Assembly (NCBI GenBank): GCA_013115125.1 | Contig: JABANN010000142.1 | Coordinates: forward strand, 1-62,732 | DNA: 62,732 nt | From: Perkinsus olseni | Taxonomy: Eukaryota; Perkinsozoa; Perkinsida | Direction: 5' to 3' | Shown here: piece by piece, positions 39,501 through 50,289 of the stretch | How positions within the stretch are numbered: the stretch's first letter is position 1 | How the letters are laid out: each line of letters starts with the position of its first letter | Translations under genes and position numbers: made by a program | Notes under the pieces: model-generated | Told to the model about the DNA's origin: nothing | The model's database searches: none | The model's input: the letters and a program-made list of their open reading frames with translations, nothing else

Positions 39501-42253
39501 TTAGGCGTCTGTAAACCACAGTTATCTTCGAAGACCAGCCTAAGGAGTGCGTTCTTGTAGGTAGCTGCGAGCCTCAATCCACACTAGTATAGGACACTCC
39601 CGAGAGCCTCTCGGCAAGAGGAACCACGAGACTATGTAGTCCCTGGTGGCATTTCAGCGTCTTGATGATACCAGTTCCCCGGGAGACTTTAACGAGTAGA
39701 ACTCCCTGGGAGACCACTTGGCACCATGCTAGAGTGCCTGCCGGCTGCGTTTCATTTGTGCTGATATTCGCTCCTTACGGATAACGCCCTTCAAGGCATT
39801 GTTAGAAGTTCGTGGTCCCCGGTACGGGCGAAAAGCACACACCCCAGATAATATCACCAGGAGGCATCACGCCGGCTTGAGGATACCACTCGGCAAGGAA
39901 GTTCATCACCTCGTACTCAACACGAGGGGAGGGACGAATTGAACCATAGGATAGAACTGCTCACGTTGAAGCTTTTTTTCTATCCAAGTGAGCAAGATCA
40001 AAGTGTAGAATCCGCTCGCAACTTCACGAGGCCAGCCCTGCGCATAACTGGCATTAATTCATTGATATAATTTTTGCCGGTAGCTGCCAAGACTTTGTCC
40101 GCCCCCGATGTTACCATTTATTATGGAAATTGAGCAGTGCCTCCCTGGGTATTTGCTTGAGGGTATCTTTATTACCGGTACCTGATGATAACCAATTAAA
40201 CAGCGACGTTCATGTGTCACCCGACACGTCGGAAGAGACGCGACTTAATTTTTTCCCTACCGAAGTGATAAGAAGGATGTTCCTTGTTAAAGACCAGTTC
40301 CCTTTCGAGCTGCATCATCCTCCACACATCAGCTTGTAGATTCTTGCTGTTCTCCGAATTAACAGCTTGCACCTGAAGAGAGCTGACACTGAAAATGTTC
40401 TCTCATAAAGACTTCCTCGGAGATGCTCGACACTGTCACCAATTTTGCAGTCATCATGTCCTTCAAACGGAGACCAATCTCCTCAACAAAGCGAGGTGTA
40501 GTGAACAGCCCGCTATCAAAACACTTTGCCAACCACTTTCTCACTATTTCGACTAAGAAAATACGGAAAGGATTCGAAACAATGCTTACGATATCAAACC
40601 TCCCTGAGTTGAAAAATGGCGGGAGTCAATTACCCTACCCACAAGCAGCGCCATGGCAAAGACCTCAGATCACCATAATCGATGACCCACATTTCGAAGT
40701 CTTCGACGCGAAGACACGGTTCCGAACATGGACCGGATTCTACCATACATCTCGAAACCGAAGAGAGGCCGCCTAAATTCTTTAGAAGGAGTCGTTCTAG
40801 AAATCGATCGATATTCCCGCTGGAAGGTCCTCCCAGAGCTATCTCCCGAGTCTCTTTACTTCTCGATCTGTGGCTGACTGTGTGAAGAGAGGCTCCTTGA
40901 AGAAGTAAGAAAAGCGGTCGAGAGCACCATCCAGCGCGCCCGAGTTCACCTGAAGCACGAGTGATCTCACGTTCTCAGGGATACCGAGCTGGTTAACTAC
41001 TGTGGTTTCAAACTACTCCGAGACACTTGAGGAAGAAGCCCTCAGGTTTCTTTGCCCGAGCTCTCAGATAATTTCATGAAAATGCTTCATACTTGCTAGA
41101 AGCGTATCACATTATGTGATACACAGATCCGGGGGTTGACTCGCGGTCACCACGGCGTGTCGCTCCCGGAAGGTGCCCCATACTACAGTGAAGAAGTAGA
41201 CAGTATTTGTGTCGCTGGTGAAAGCATTCGATCGGCCTCCATTCTGTGCGAGGTATTTGTTGTAAGAATCTTCTTCGGGGTATCTGCAGTGACGAAATCA
41301 CCATGCTGGATGAGGTCCAGTGGACGTATCTTCAGCTTAACCAGCGAAGATACTGAAGAGGTTGGTTGCAAGCCGCGAACACGAACTGTACCGAAAAGCC
41401 ATATCATGAGATCAATCGTGAAGTACACGGAATGGATCATTCCGAATGATTCCGCGCACTGTGCTGTCACCACCGTCAGTGGATAATCGGCATTCCCTCC
41501 TTACTTCTCCGTCCCCAAAAACAACATGTGCTCCAAAAAGTGTGCTATTCCCTGATACTGCGGCGGGTCGAACATAGACCCAACCCTGATACAAAAAGAC
41601 AGAGCCTCCCAATCCGGCAAAAGGGCCGCAGCAAATTAAATCTGGGTCGCCACTATCCTGAATGAGCCGTAGCAAAATCTCTACAAACAACAGCGACAGA
41701 GTTTTCCGCATTTCGTCGCTCGTATACCCCACTACCAAGGATACGAAGGAAGGGCGGGAAAGGATACGCGAAGAATACGGAAAAGACGCAGCACCTTCTC
41801 TTCCGAATTCCCGTAGTCTGAGCCCATTCCCCGCATGCTTGGCAAAACAATAACATCAGCACCGGCGGCGCTCCTCAGATCCTCATCAGAGATTTCCACG
41901 TAAAATCGCACAAACAACGATTTCAGTCGCTTCGTTATCACCATGACCCCTCTCCCCCATTACTTAACAGCCAGACAAGCTGCCGCCCTCTCCGTTTTCG
42001 GGTCATGTATCAACAGAGCCTAACAAACCGCTACTAACCGCAGCACGCGAACTGAAGTGTAATAGATCTTTTTTGGCAAGCGCAGGCTAACTAGGTCTTT
42101 CGGCTAAAAACCTACTAATTGAGTACTATGACCACACGGTGGGGTCCCCACCCTTACTACCTGCATTTTATTAGGCAGAGTTATCGCCCTATACTGCCTA
42201 TAATCAGTATCGGGTTTCTGTATGTCGTTAGCAGTCGCTATTATGGTAGCCAT
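30540..42253 (-). CDS. M16A metallopeptidase, insulin-degrading-enzyme type
   Basis: A zinc peptidase with an inverted HxxEH motif. Anchors in order (minus strand): [20 protein letters not shown] (~42220); [14 protein letters not shown] (~41900); [19 protein letters not shown] (41585-41505), giving both Zn histidines and the catalytic Glu; [20 protein letters not shown] (41283-41184); [14 protein letters not shown] (40552-40440); [20 protein letters not shown] (40372-40261), supplying the third Zn ligand; [19 protein letters not shown] (38381-38306); [15 protein letters not shown] (38255-38117); [19 protein letters not shown] (~37878-37746); [12 protein letters not shown] (~35240); [17 protein letters not shown] (~34930); [17 protein letters not shown] (to 31281); [20 protein letters not shown] (30996-30915); [15 protein letters not shown] (30855-30737); a last exon 30692-30540. 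These follow the linear order of human IDE, so the gene is about 11.7 kb with over 20 exons, some unmapped. An upstream ATG at 42388 could add a targeting peptide. Confidence 0.88.
38875..39153 (-). mobile_element. PIF1/Helitron-type helicase C-terminal fragment
   Basis: A 92-codon minus ORF reads [18 protein letters not shown], then [20 protein letters not shown] and [14 protein letters not shown]. The KSQLYV..SRV block is the C-terminal motif of PIF1-family helicases, which also end Helitron Rep-helicases (family form GQLYVALSRV). Upstream helicase motifs (Walker A and B) were not found, so only the 3' end remains. It sits in the ~1.9-kb gap between two M16 exons (40261 and 38381) on the same strand, so it is most likely a transposon fragment in a host intron. 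Confidence 0.5.
39246..39284. repeat. 39-nt near-perfect palindrome, 1-nt centre
   Basis: The arm GCTGGTTCGTATATGATTG (19 nt) and its reverse complement, separated by a single A, with one G/T mismatch in the middle. It lies in an M16 intron. Same design as the palindromes at 26107, 44961 and 56070. Confidence 0.85.
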
Positions 42254-42388
42254 TCTCCTCTGTAATATGAGTGTAGAGTTCCTCAGAAGCGATGAAGGGG
42301 TTGAGATGAAAGATGCTGCGGGTAATACCAAATGTGATAATGCACCGCAAAACGCTCGGTGCATGGAAAAGAGAAACTGAAAGAACAA

Positions 42389-43082
42389 CTAAGCCCACCT
42401 AGAGCAGTAGCAGCCACCCTAGTCCACTTTCATCACCCCTCCATCGCCCGACAGAAGTTTTGATTTGAAAAATCGAATCAACCGAACCAGAGGAAGTCCG
42501 ACATTTTGCTGATTTTGGTGTTCGCTCAAACTCGATTGAAGTACTCAGTACACAATATAAGAGGCAGATGAGAAAATTCTAATGAATTGAATCATGTGAG
42601 ATAGAATCATCATAATCACGGTGAAAAACCACTAACTTCACACGCACTGTTACTGCGTGGTCCGCGCAGCGTGGAGACACCTGTACTGGCTGAGGGCGGG
42701 AACAGCAGAAATTCACATAATGATCCGGAGTGACTGCCGAAAATCCCGGCCCAAAAGATACTACCACCAAGAGCGATCTCGCCAGGCCCTGCCGGCAACG
42801 AGCCGGCAATCCTTCTGTCGCCCGTCACAGACACATGCGTAGGCCACTACGCAATCATTGTCAACTCATTTCAATGGCCTGACGAGGGGCCGCCGCTCTA
42901 TCCGACGAAGTTCATCATCATTCAATCCGATTCAAGCAAACGATTCTCTTACAACTGAGGGGGGTGCCAGTCTACTTGAAGAGGACCTCAACCAAACATT
43001 GTTAGTCAGGCAGAGTCACATCATGATCACAGAGCATGTTACATCGAACAAGTAGGGAACGCGTGACTCGGGACCGGTGCGA
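42389..43082. other. Intergenic stretch, candidate M16 promoter region
   Basis: 694 bp between the 3' end of the aspartic protease gene and the first M16 ATG, both on the minus strand. It contains a GC-rich patch with a GCCGGC-TCGTT-GCCGGC hairpin (~42790-42815). Overlapping ORFs at 42579-42842 have no recognisable domain. Confidence 0.5.
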
Positions 43083-44374
43083 TTAATCGTGTCCTGCACC
43101 TTCGACGCACCTCCGAAGCAAACGGGTCAGTCCAGAACGTCGTCTACCTGTCCGCCGGCAGCGCGGTACTTCCCACCCCTTCCCGAGCGCAGCACTCGAC
43201 ACCGGCGTTTGTGCCGTCGCGAGGCCGATAACGCCTGTGTCAAAATCGACATAGACATCGTACTCTTTGAAAAATCGCATACCCATGACGAACATGTCAG
43301 GATCGTCATCTGTACCTCTATCGCTCACTAAAATAGCACACCACCTCCCTCAGCATGCATACACGTGTCGGCTCAAATGGACCTCGAAAGTGGACTCTGC
43401 GCCAACTTGAATGACAATCACAGGGAGCCGTCCGATGACACTTTTGCGTACCCAAATATAACCATCCCAACCAATATACGCGTCCAGCCACCTAGTGAAG
43501 CAGAGGGTCCCTGGCAGCCACCCGACGCGGTGCTGGCCAAGTTCAGCTTCTAATGCTTCCAATATCGTCACGAATGACTCCGTGGGGAGAACAGTCTCAC
43601 AAGTACCGGTGTCAATGATGACCTTTAAATGCTTTCGCTTCTTCGAGAACTCTTGCACACGATCACTGGAACGCTTCACGAGGACCGCCGATGCACTGAT
43701 ACCAACCACTCTTTTCGCCCGCGAGAACTCACCGAGACGGAAGGTTGTCACATTTCCAATTTTTCCCGAATCCTCACCGAGCATCAGTTGGCCCGTCATC
43801 CACCCTAATGCCTCCGATACATGAACTGAGAAGGCAGCCTTGGAGATCACTCCAGCCTTTACGAGTTGCATAAGCAGAGATGGCTGCTCCATCTCCTGAC
43901 CAGGTGAAGGAAGGCTCAACGGTTGAGCCTCAACCCGAGCTGAGGGATCGGTTGCACACCGCGCTCAGCCCGAGTGCTCCCAACCATCAACCCAATTTGC
44001 AAGTTGGTGATCTCTCGCTCATCGCTGAGCTTCAAGGCGACTGGCCGATACACGAACCTCACGATATCCTCATCAGCGAAACCAAGCTCAACTAAGTTTT
44101 GTGTCAGTAAGCCTTTCAGGTCGCATGGGTCGGTTGGAGGGCAGAAGTAGCAACCCGAGGTGAGGTCTTTGCAGGAACCACGGCCGTAGAGACTTTCATA
44201 CCAACCACCGTATACTAGGTACGACTCTGAGCTTCCACTGTCGACGAAAAGATTCAACGGTTGATCATCGGATATCATTTCCACATAATTTTCCCTTATC
44301 GGGTATGATAGTGCCGCGGAGGTGAGACCTAGCTTCCACACCGCAGCAAGAGCAAGTATCGAGGCTCTCGACAT
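43083..44374 (-). CDS. Secreted pepsin-like (A1) aspartic protease
   Basis: Signal peptide MSRASILALAAVWKLGLTS. The mature part starts almost at once (YPIRENYVEM), with little or no propeptide. First catalytic motif LFVDSGSSESYLVYGG (DSGS), followed by a Cys-rich insert CKDLTSGCYFCPPTDPCD. Second exon (43895 to about 43360): PSLLMQLVKAGVISKAAFSV, GWMTGQLMLGEDSGKIGN, second catalytic motif HLKVIIDTGTCETVLP (DTG), then LPVIVIQVG. Third exon (about 43320-43083): MFVMGMRFFKEYDVYVDFDT then GVIGLATAQ, the usual closing strand of A1 proteases, plus a basic tail. Two introns; the exon 1/2 donor is ambiguous (non-canonical choices near 43921-43960). Both catalytic Asp residues are present, so it is probably active. 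Upstream at 46470-46844 lies a broken second copy. Confidence 0.85.
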
Positions 44375-46469
44375 TCTCTGACTACTAACAAGTCGGGAAG
44401 GGCTTGCAGATGTGCGGTTTCACACTGGCAGAAGAGTCAACAGCCAGAGCGAGACGCGACACCGGGCACGTCTCATCATGAGACTCTCATGAGCGCGCGC
44501 CTAGGTACCACATTCGCAGAGCACTATTGCGTTGCGGCCCGTCAACAACAGCAATTCTCTCAGAAGTCCACGTTCAACCGACGTTGCATCCCGTCACGGC
44601 GTCCACGCGTACCTAATTTTGCCTTGAACAACGGGATTCGAAATCGCGATGATGATAAGATTCAGAAGATGATAGAAACCGAATAAGATTATCTCAGAAC
44701 CGGAAGAGTCTCTTCCGAAGAGAGAAGAAACTCACCTACGGTTCGTCGGTCAGTCCAAGACAAACAGTCCAGAGGTGCCGGTAGAGAGTCCCGTAGTGGG
44801 GCCTTCGAGGCCGAGAGTAACAAGGTTTCACAAGGGCGCGGAAGATACCTGAGAAGGGCGATACCAAGAAATTTCACTGCGAAATTATATTTGACGAGAG
44901 GTGAGAGCATATGAAGTTCGTAGTTTGAACTGGGCCCCTGAATCAGGAACCCTGGTAGAGCCACTAGAGCGTTACTTCGGCTGCCGAAGTAACGCCCTTA
45001 GTGGCCGAAGTTCGGCATAACGGCTGTGCAGCGTACCCGAGAACAACACAACACAAGCGCCACTCACCAATCATCATGAGTGAATTGAAGGCTTAAGATA
45101 TCGAAAATTATTGAAAGACATGCAGAGATTTATGCATCCTTCGGGAGCAACTCAGATATATCCGAGTTGAGCTGGCCGACGACGTCTAGGATCTCTCGAA
45201 CATCACCACGGTCAGACGAAAGGCAACCCTCGTTGTGTTCTCTTAGAATTACTCCTTCGTTGAATTACTTCTTGATCTACTACCATGTTCGGCTCCGGCC
45301 AATATAGCCTATATAGCATGCCAACGTGTAATTCCGATGAATCATACGAGACAGTCAGTACGGGGGCTCCCGCAGATGATCTTGTGTCCGGCGATAGCCT
45401 CAGCGAGGGCCTGCACTGTGCCCCCGTGCTCGGAGAAGGAGAAGTAATTCTTGCGTCCGCCAACCGAGAAGTACCAGAGCAACTGCAACGACTTCGGAAT
45501 CTGAAACTCAGATAGAGTCAACGGAATGATTCCGTCGGTATCCAGTTGAGAAATCTCTCTACCCTTGGTGGCCAATAGCCTGCAACTGCCTTGGCTCACT
45601 AGTTGTGATGCCCTGGATCACATCACGCAGCAATCAGTTTGTCGACACCGCCGAGTCTGCGGCGCCGACTCGAGTCGAGTCACTCGACAGTCCGGTTACC
45701 GAATCGACCGGCTTGATTGCGGCCCTTCCCTTGTACTAACTTAGTACTACTAAGCGGAGCCAGGATGGTGAAGCTACCTTCTACAACATGCAGACAATGT
45801 TTGCATGTTTGCCAAACCTACCTCGCTCTTCACGGGCACCACTCCGACGAACACAGTTCAGTCTTCGAGGAGACCGCCACCCGCGGGAGAAACGTTCACG
45901 GACGATGCCGCTGGCTTGGGCGGCCCAAGTTGGGCCGACACGGAAGGCCTCAAATACTCATCCCGCCAAAAAAATATAGGGCAAAATGAACCAAGGAACG
46001 CCCATAGCCAGCTTGAGATATACAACGCTTTGGACGACATAAAACTGGAAGGTAGAACGACTGAGGCCCTCAGTTCGGGTGGGGTCGCCTCGGGCGGAAT
46101 TTGAACTTTCGCGAGTTCGAATTCTGACACGGTGTCTAACCTGGAGTACCCCGTTCATGAGCGCGCCTTCTTCACAGATCTTATCGACAGCTGTCGAGCC
46201 GTCATAAGGCAATCCCTCCCGGTATTACTATCGAATTGAATATACTATATGAAGTAAACCAGTCCAGAACGTCCCCTGGTATTCAAGTGCGAATGTCTTC
46301 GTTACCCGTGCCTGCGAGCAATCAAGTAATAGGGTCCCTCGTACGTCACACAACGCGTAAGGGATTATGATCCGGTAGCCTCAACTTACGGCGAACGATC
46401 ACATTCTCACGATCCGGCCGTTAACCTGCAGAACGCTATGACATCAATGCTCGATGATCGGGTGCCTCG
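44375..46469. other. Intergenic stretch with weak minus ORFs
   Basis: Minus 45599-45342 is protein-like (GREISQLDTDGIIPLTLSEF, then YFSVGGRKNYFSFSEHGGTV), with a possible continuation to 45212, but no family is recognised. A plus ORF near 45776 has a C2H2-like CRQCLHVC..HGHHSDEH pattern in isolation. The 44689-44964 minus ORF runs into the palindrome at 44961. None is strong enough to call a gene. Confidence 0.4.
44961..45004. repeat. 44-nt imperfect palindrome, 1-nt centre
   Basis: Inner perfect arms GCGTTACTTCGGC / GCCGAAGTAACGC (44969-44995) around a single T, plus outer CCACTA / TAGTGG pairs separated by a small GA/CCT internal loop, so arms are 21 and 22 nt. A related GCCGAA-G-TTCGGC follows immediately at about 45003. 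Confidence 0.75.
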
Positions 46470-46844
46470 TTACTGGCGGATGGCTGGTCGTTCGGCGACC
46501 TTTAAAGTTACGTTACGCATAGCATAGTCGACCCAAAGGCCGCCGCCGTACGAAGCTCTGCGTTGGACTCGGGCTAGCAAGGTGTCGAGGTCACATAGGT
46601 CGGTTGGAGGGCAGAAGTAGCAACCCGAGATGAGGTATTTGCAGGAACCACGGCCGTAGTGACTTTCATACCAACCACCGTACACTAGGTACGATTAAAA
46701 GCTTCCACTGTCGACAAGAAGATTCAACGGTTGATCATCGAAGATTAACTCCACATAATTGTTCTTTATCGGTAGAGACAGTGATGTAGAGGTGGAAGTC
46801 AACGACCATGATAATGCCGACTGAAGAATCACCTTCGGTAACAT
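46470..46844 (-). pseudogene. Broken 5' copy of the aspartic protease
   Basis: Starts MLPKVILQSALSWSLTSTST (signal-peptide-like), then LPIKNNYVELIFDDQPLNLL and VDSGS, closely matching the intact gene at 43083-44374 (PIRENYVEM..DDQPLNLF, VDSGS). After DSGSF an in-frame TAA interrupts, and the frame continues SYLVYGGWYESHYGRGSC, then CYFCPPTDLCD. Homology fades after about 46590 and no second DTG exon follows, so this is a truncated, nonsense-mutated duplicate. Nucleotide similarity over the shared part is high (long identical runs such as around 46610-46690), suggesting a recent tandem duplication. Confidence 0.85.
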
Positions 46845-47387
46845 TCTGAGTCGGAAAGTTCCTACTGCGAACGAACCGTGAGCGGAAATGGGTCTCCACA
46901 CCCATTGAGCTCCCTGTTAAATGATCCACTAGGAACTATCTTGCTGAGCTGACTGAACTCCAGTGAGACCAATTTTCGGGGTTTCATCCCCTCTGTGGAA
47001 TCCACAGAGTGGAAGCGCCGAGCGTCCTCGTCAAGCCGGAAGACAATTACTTGCTTTCTTAGATTTTCTCAACGGTACGATATTGAACACTCTTGCGTTA
47101 TTGAGTTTCCCTCTCGCAAGGTCTTTACGTGCGGGTCCACGCGTCTTATCTTCATCCGAGGCGCACATGCAACCCATGCTACCCGCCGGGTAGCACCCGG
47201 CCCTGTGCCGGTGTCCCCACGGCCCGCCATTCGCGAACGGCGGCCGAGTCGAAAACTAGCGTCGCTCGAGAAGCGCGGAACAGGCTACACTAAGTCCCGC
47301 TTTACTGAATGGCGGGGAGATGGAACTCCAGCGCAACCTCCTAATGCTTGCCGGTTCGTCAACTTACTGTCAGTTCGTTCCAAGGCA
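46845..47387. other. Intergenic stretch, cyclophilin 5' region
   Basis: Holds the cyclophilin promoter and 5' UTR. A GC-rich block (about 47160-47260, CCGGGTAGCACCCGG, GGTGTCCCCACGG) contains short stems. CTGTCAG ends 15 nt before the cyclophilin ATG and could be a trans-splice acceptor. Confidence 0.45.
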
Positions 47388-48824
47388 ATGCGCACCGGTC
47401 AATTTTTTGTCTTCCTTTTTTCGCTTCTGGCGGTGTTCACCTCCGTCGCCGCTAAAAAGAAGAAGGTCGATAAGACTGTCACCAGCAGAGTCTATTTCGA
47501 TATTGAAATTGATGGAAAGCCCGAAGGTAGGCCTCTCCTATCACGCATGGCGTCCGCTAATTATTGAAAGCAGCTTCGCAAGAGTGCAGCGTGAAGCAAT
47601 CGCGGCGTGTTGAGAATCCGATTGAACGTTGATTGACTGATGTTAATCCTCAATCTGTTGCGTGGCGTGTCCTTCACGGATAAACCGGTGTTAAAAAAGG
47701 GGCATGCTACGAGAGAATGCCGCGTCTCGCACGTTGATAAGGACTGTTTTCATTCAGGTCGTATCGAGTTTGATCTCTATGGCAAGCAAGTTCCCAAGAC
47801 CGCTGAGAACTTCCGTGCCTTGTGCACTGGCGAGAAGGGTGTCGGCCAGAGTGGGAAGCCTCTCTGGTATAAGGGCTCTAGCTTCCACCGAGTAAGCGAA
47901 CCATTTCCCAATTCGAATAGACATTCCCATGAATATTTCTCTCATGCAAAATATTGTCTGCAACAGTTGAACTCTTTTTCGGGGTGTGTTGGATTCCGCT
48001 GTTCTCGCTCACAGTCTAGGTATCGCCTCCCTTTCTGCAGGTAATTCCCGGATTCATGTGTCAAGGCGGTGATTTCACCATGGGCAACGGAATGGGCGGC
48101 GAGTCGATTTACGGCGAGAAATTCCCAGATGAGGTGACTACAACATGTACATCGCTCCGCTAAAGTTGATGCATATTTTTTCAGAACTTTGGTCTGAAGC
48201 ACAGCAAGCCCTACTTGCTCTCCATGGCCAACTCTGGTCCGGACTCCAACGGATCTCAATTTTTCATTACCGTTGACAAAACCCCGTGGCTCAACGGCCG
48301 CCACGTCGTTTTCGGTCGCGTCTCGAAGGGCATTGATGTTGTAAGCAATCATCGGAGCAGCTAAGGTTGGAGTGACTTCGGAGTCGCTCCTTATCTGCTG
48401 ATAGCTCTTTCCACGCGAAGGCTCTTCTTTCCTCTTCTTTGTGTGAGCTGCCCATGCGTGCGCCGATAAAATACGAAATTCCCGTGACTTCGCACCGGCA
48501 TGAATGGCAATCGTTGGGTACTTCTGATCAACACCCTATGTATTTTTGTAGTGACTCAGGCGCACATCATTCTCGACGTAATGGGTTATTCTGAATTTTA
48601 CTAGCGGCATACGGATTACTCTGTGAAAGTAGTCATGTATTTTTAGGTTAAGAAGATCGAGGCTGTGGGTAGTCAAAGCGGCACTACCAGCAAGAAGGTC
48701 GTCATCGCCGACTCCGGTGAACTACCGCTCGAAAAGGAAGAGGTAACGAGTGAACTTCTTGGCTTCGTGGCGCCGTAATCTGTCCTCTCAGGCAGCCTCC
48801 ACCGAGAAGGAGCAGGAGTTGTAG
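47388..48824 (+). CDS. Secretory cyclophilin (peptidyl-prolyl isomerase B type)
   Basis: An ER-type cyclophilin catalysing proline isomerisation during secretory protein folding. Six exons: 47388-47526, 47758-47891, 48041-48133, 48185-48340, 48647-48742, 48792-48824. Signal peptide [20 protein letters not shown], then [20 protein letters not shown]. Active-site blocks: [20 protein letters not shown] (catalytic Arg and FMCQGGD), [20 protein letters not shown] (QFFIT, W of the cyclosporin site), [11 protein letters not shown] (the active-site His). The C-terminus is EKEQEL, a KDEL-like retrieval signal variant consistent with ER residence. About 215 residues, matching PPIB. Intron phases match and no defects were seen. 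Confidence 0.96.
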
Positions 48825-48891
48825 AGAGATGACAGGCTCCTCCGTATCATGGCGCGATCCTCGCGTCGCGATGATTTTTCTTTACTCGATT

Positions 48892-49167
48892 CTAATGTTG
48901 TGTCAGTAGTAATATTTGCGGGTCGCTGATAGCCCCGAGCGACCGGCGGCGGGAATTGGATGGTGAGAGTCGACTGGCCACTATGGCCTCAGCCCGCAGT
49001 GATGGGTGGATTCTGCCAGGAGGCGAGAAGATTGTCCGGTCTGTCCCTCCCGCTATTGTGACTGCATTCGGGCCAACTGGATAACGCAACACCTTATCCT
49101 CGAGTTGTACATCGGCATCAAGGCTCACTAAGCCGGCGACGGACTTGGAATTAAAACTGACAGACAC
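48892..49167 (-). CDS. Unassigned beta-rich exon, minus strand
   Basis: An open stretch preceded by a CTAG acceptor near 49195 reads GVSVSFNSKSVAGLVSLDAD, then VQLEDKVLRYPVGPNAVTIA and GGTDRTIFSPPGRI, with strand-like alternation typical of a real exon. It may belong to the same gene as the signal-peptide exon at 50123-50289, 1 kb upstream on the same strand, but the connecting exons were not found. Family unknown. Confidence 0.35.
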   Translation of the reverse strand: MSVSFNSKSVAGLVSLDADVQLEDKVLRYPVGPNAVTIAGGTDRTIFSPPGRIHPSLRAEAIVASRLSPSNSRRRSLGAISDPQILLLTQH

Positions 49168-49978
49168 ACCGACCAGTATTCGTCTAGCAGGTGTGAGTCG
49201 TAGGCGGGGCGAGCTTGATCAGGAATGTGTATCTCGTGGAATGCATCCAATACGGCCGAGCTGGCTATGGCAGGCGATTTAGATCGTCGTCGTCGTCTGT
49301 TGAGCCCAAAGCAGCGAAAGCATGAACTTCTGTTTCCCCGAAATGATGCAAACGGCTACACTCACTTCAGACTCACCGTAGTACGGTGACCGTACTGATG
49401 GGCTGAGGGGCCGCAGGCGCTGATCTACCAATCAAATTGACTTATCAAATCAACACGCGCAGATCGGAACCCGTATGGCGTTTGAGCAAAAAAGCCCTAG
49501 TGGCCTGCTACCTGTGACGGGTAAAAAAGTTGGTCCCTAATACCTTGAGAGCATGAGACCGATGAAGATCTGTTCGTTTGTCGGGCGCAAAACCGAAACG
49601 CCTCAACCTTCTTGCTCGATGCTCACGAAGAGGGGAGCACGAGCAAACGATTGGGAAAATGACCTCACGCAACGCTGAAGAGTCTCTTCATGTGGAGTTA
49701 AACCCGTAGGGTTCGACGAGGGTGAAACTAGTGCAGGGGCTTAGTCCTGGGCCCGCGCACGGCGCGGAATATTGAGATGAAACATGGAGGGATAGCTTTT
49801 TGGAAGACGCTCTCTCCATTGGTGTACCGTATTAGATCAGATGCAAAGTTGTAGATATAGTTCCCGAGTAAAAGTTGGTATTTTGAGGCGCAGTTTTAAG
49901 CCGTGTATGCTAAGAATTTGTGGAGAAAATTTTTTACGACTCTTCGAGTTCTCACTAACTATGAAGAGTTAGGCCCTG

Positions 49979-50092
49979 AAACTTGGAGGTTATATCCTGG
50001 GAAGCATAAGAATAAACCTCCTTGAGTTGCAGTTCCGTACTCGTCCAGGTGACAGTGCACGAGTCGAAAAACCGGATATGCTAAGAATTTGT
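49979..50092. repeat. 114-bp repeat, left inverted copy
   Basis: This 114-nt block recurs in inverted orientation at 62619-62732 with 4 differences by eye (about 96% identity). It begins AAACTTGGAGGTTATATCC and ends ATATGCTAAGAATTTGT. The last 15-16 nt also occur directly at about 49905-49921. The right copy runs to the window edge, so the full repeat may be longer. The two copies bracket 12.5 kb. Confidence 0.85.
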
Positions 50093-50122
50093 AGGCAAGA
50101 GGGGTGTACTTGAGTCGCCAGC

Positions 50123-50289
50123 CAGACCCAGAGGGAATTCACTTCACCAGTGATGGGCCCCAACGGTAGCAGTGAGCCACTGCCTACGACGAACGGAGGG
50201 TCCTGGTTGTTGGGCTGTTGCTGAGCGACAACCGGTAGGACCAGAAGTATGGTCGAAATGAGATACCTCAGGGTGATGGTCATACTCAC
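50123..50289 (-). CDS. Putative secreted-protein first exon
   Basis: MTITLRYLISTILLVLPVVA is a textbook signal peptide, followed by QQQPNNQDPPFVVGSGSLLP and LGPITGEVNSLWVWLATQ. A GT donor-like site lies at the end, after which the ORF runs into the 114-bp repeat, so the downstream reading is not protein-specific. The remainder of the gene is unidentified. Confidence 0.4.

Noticed and set aside
39338-39577. Possible LTR-retrotransposon (copia-like) RNase H fragment, minus strand
   Set aside because: A short [11 protein letters not shown] resemblance only; no other pol domain and no LTRs were found, so I do not call an element.
41183-41473. 96-codon minus ORF within the M16 gene
   Set aside because: The family alignment is in another frame with clean splice sites ([11 protein letters not shown] at 41283-41184), so this ORF is a shadow.
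42771-42830. Possible tRNA at a GCCGGC hairpin
   Set aside because: No A or B box and no cloverleaf.
45776-45870. C2H2 zinc-finger-like pattern, plus strand
   Set aside because: A single isolated CxxC...H..H match without a supported exon chain.
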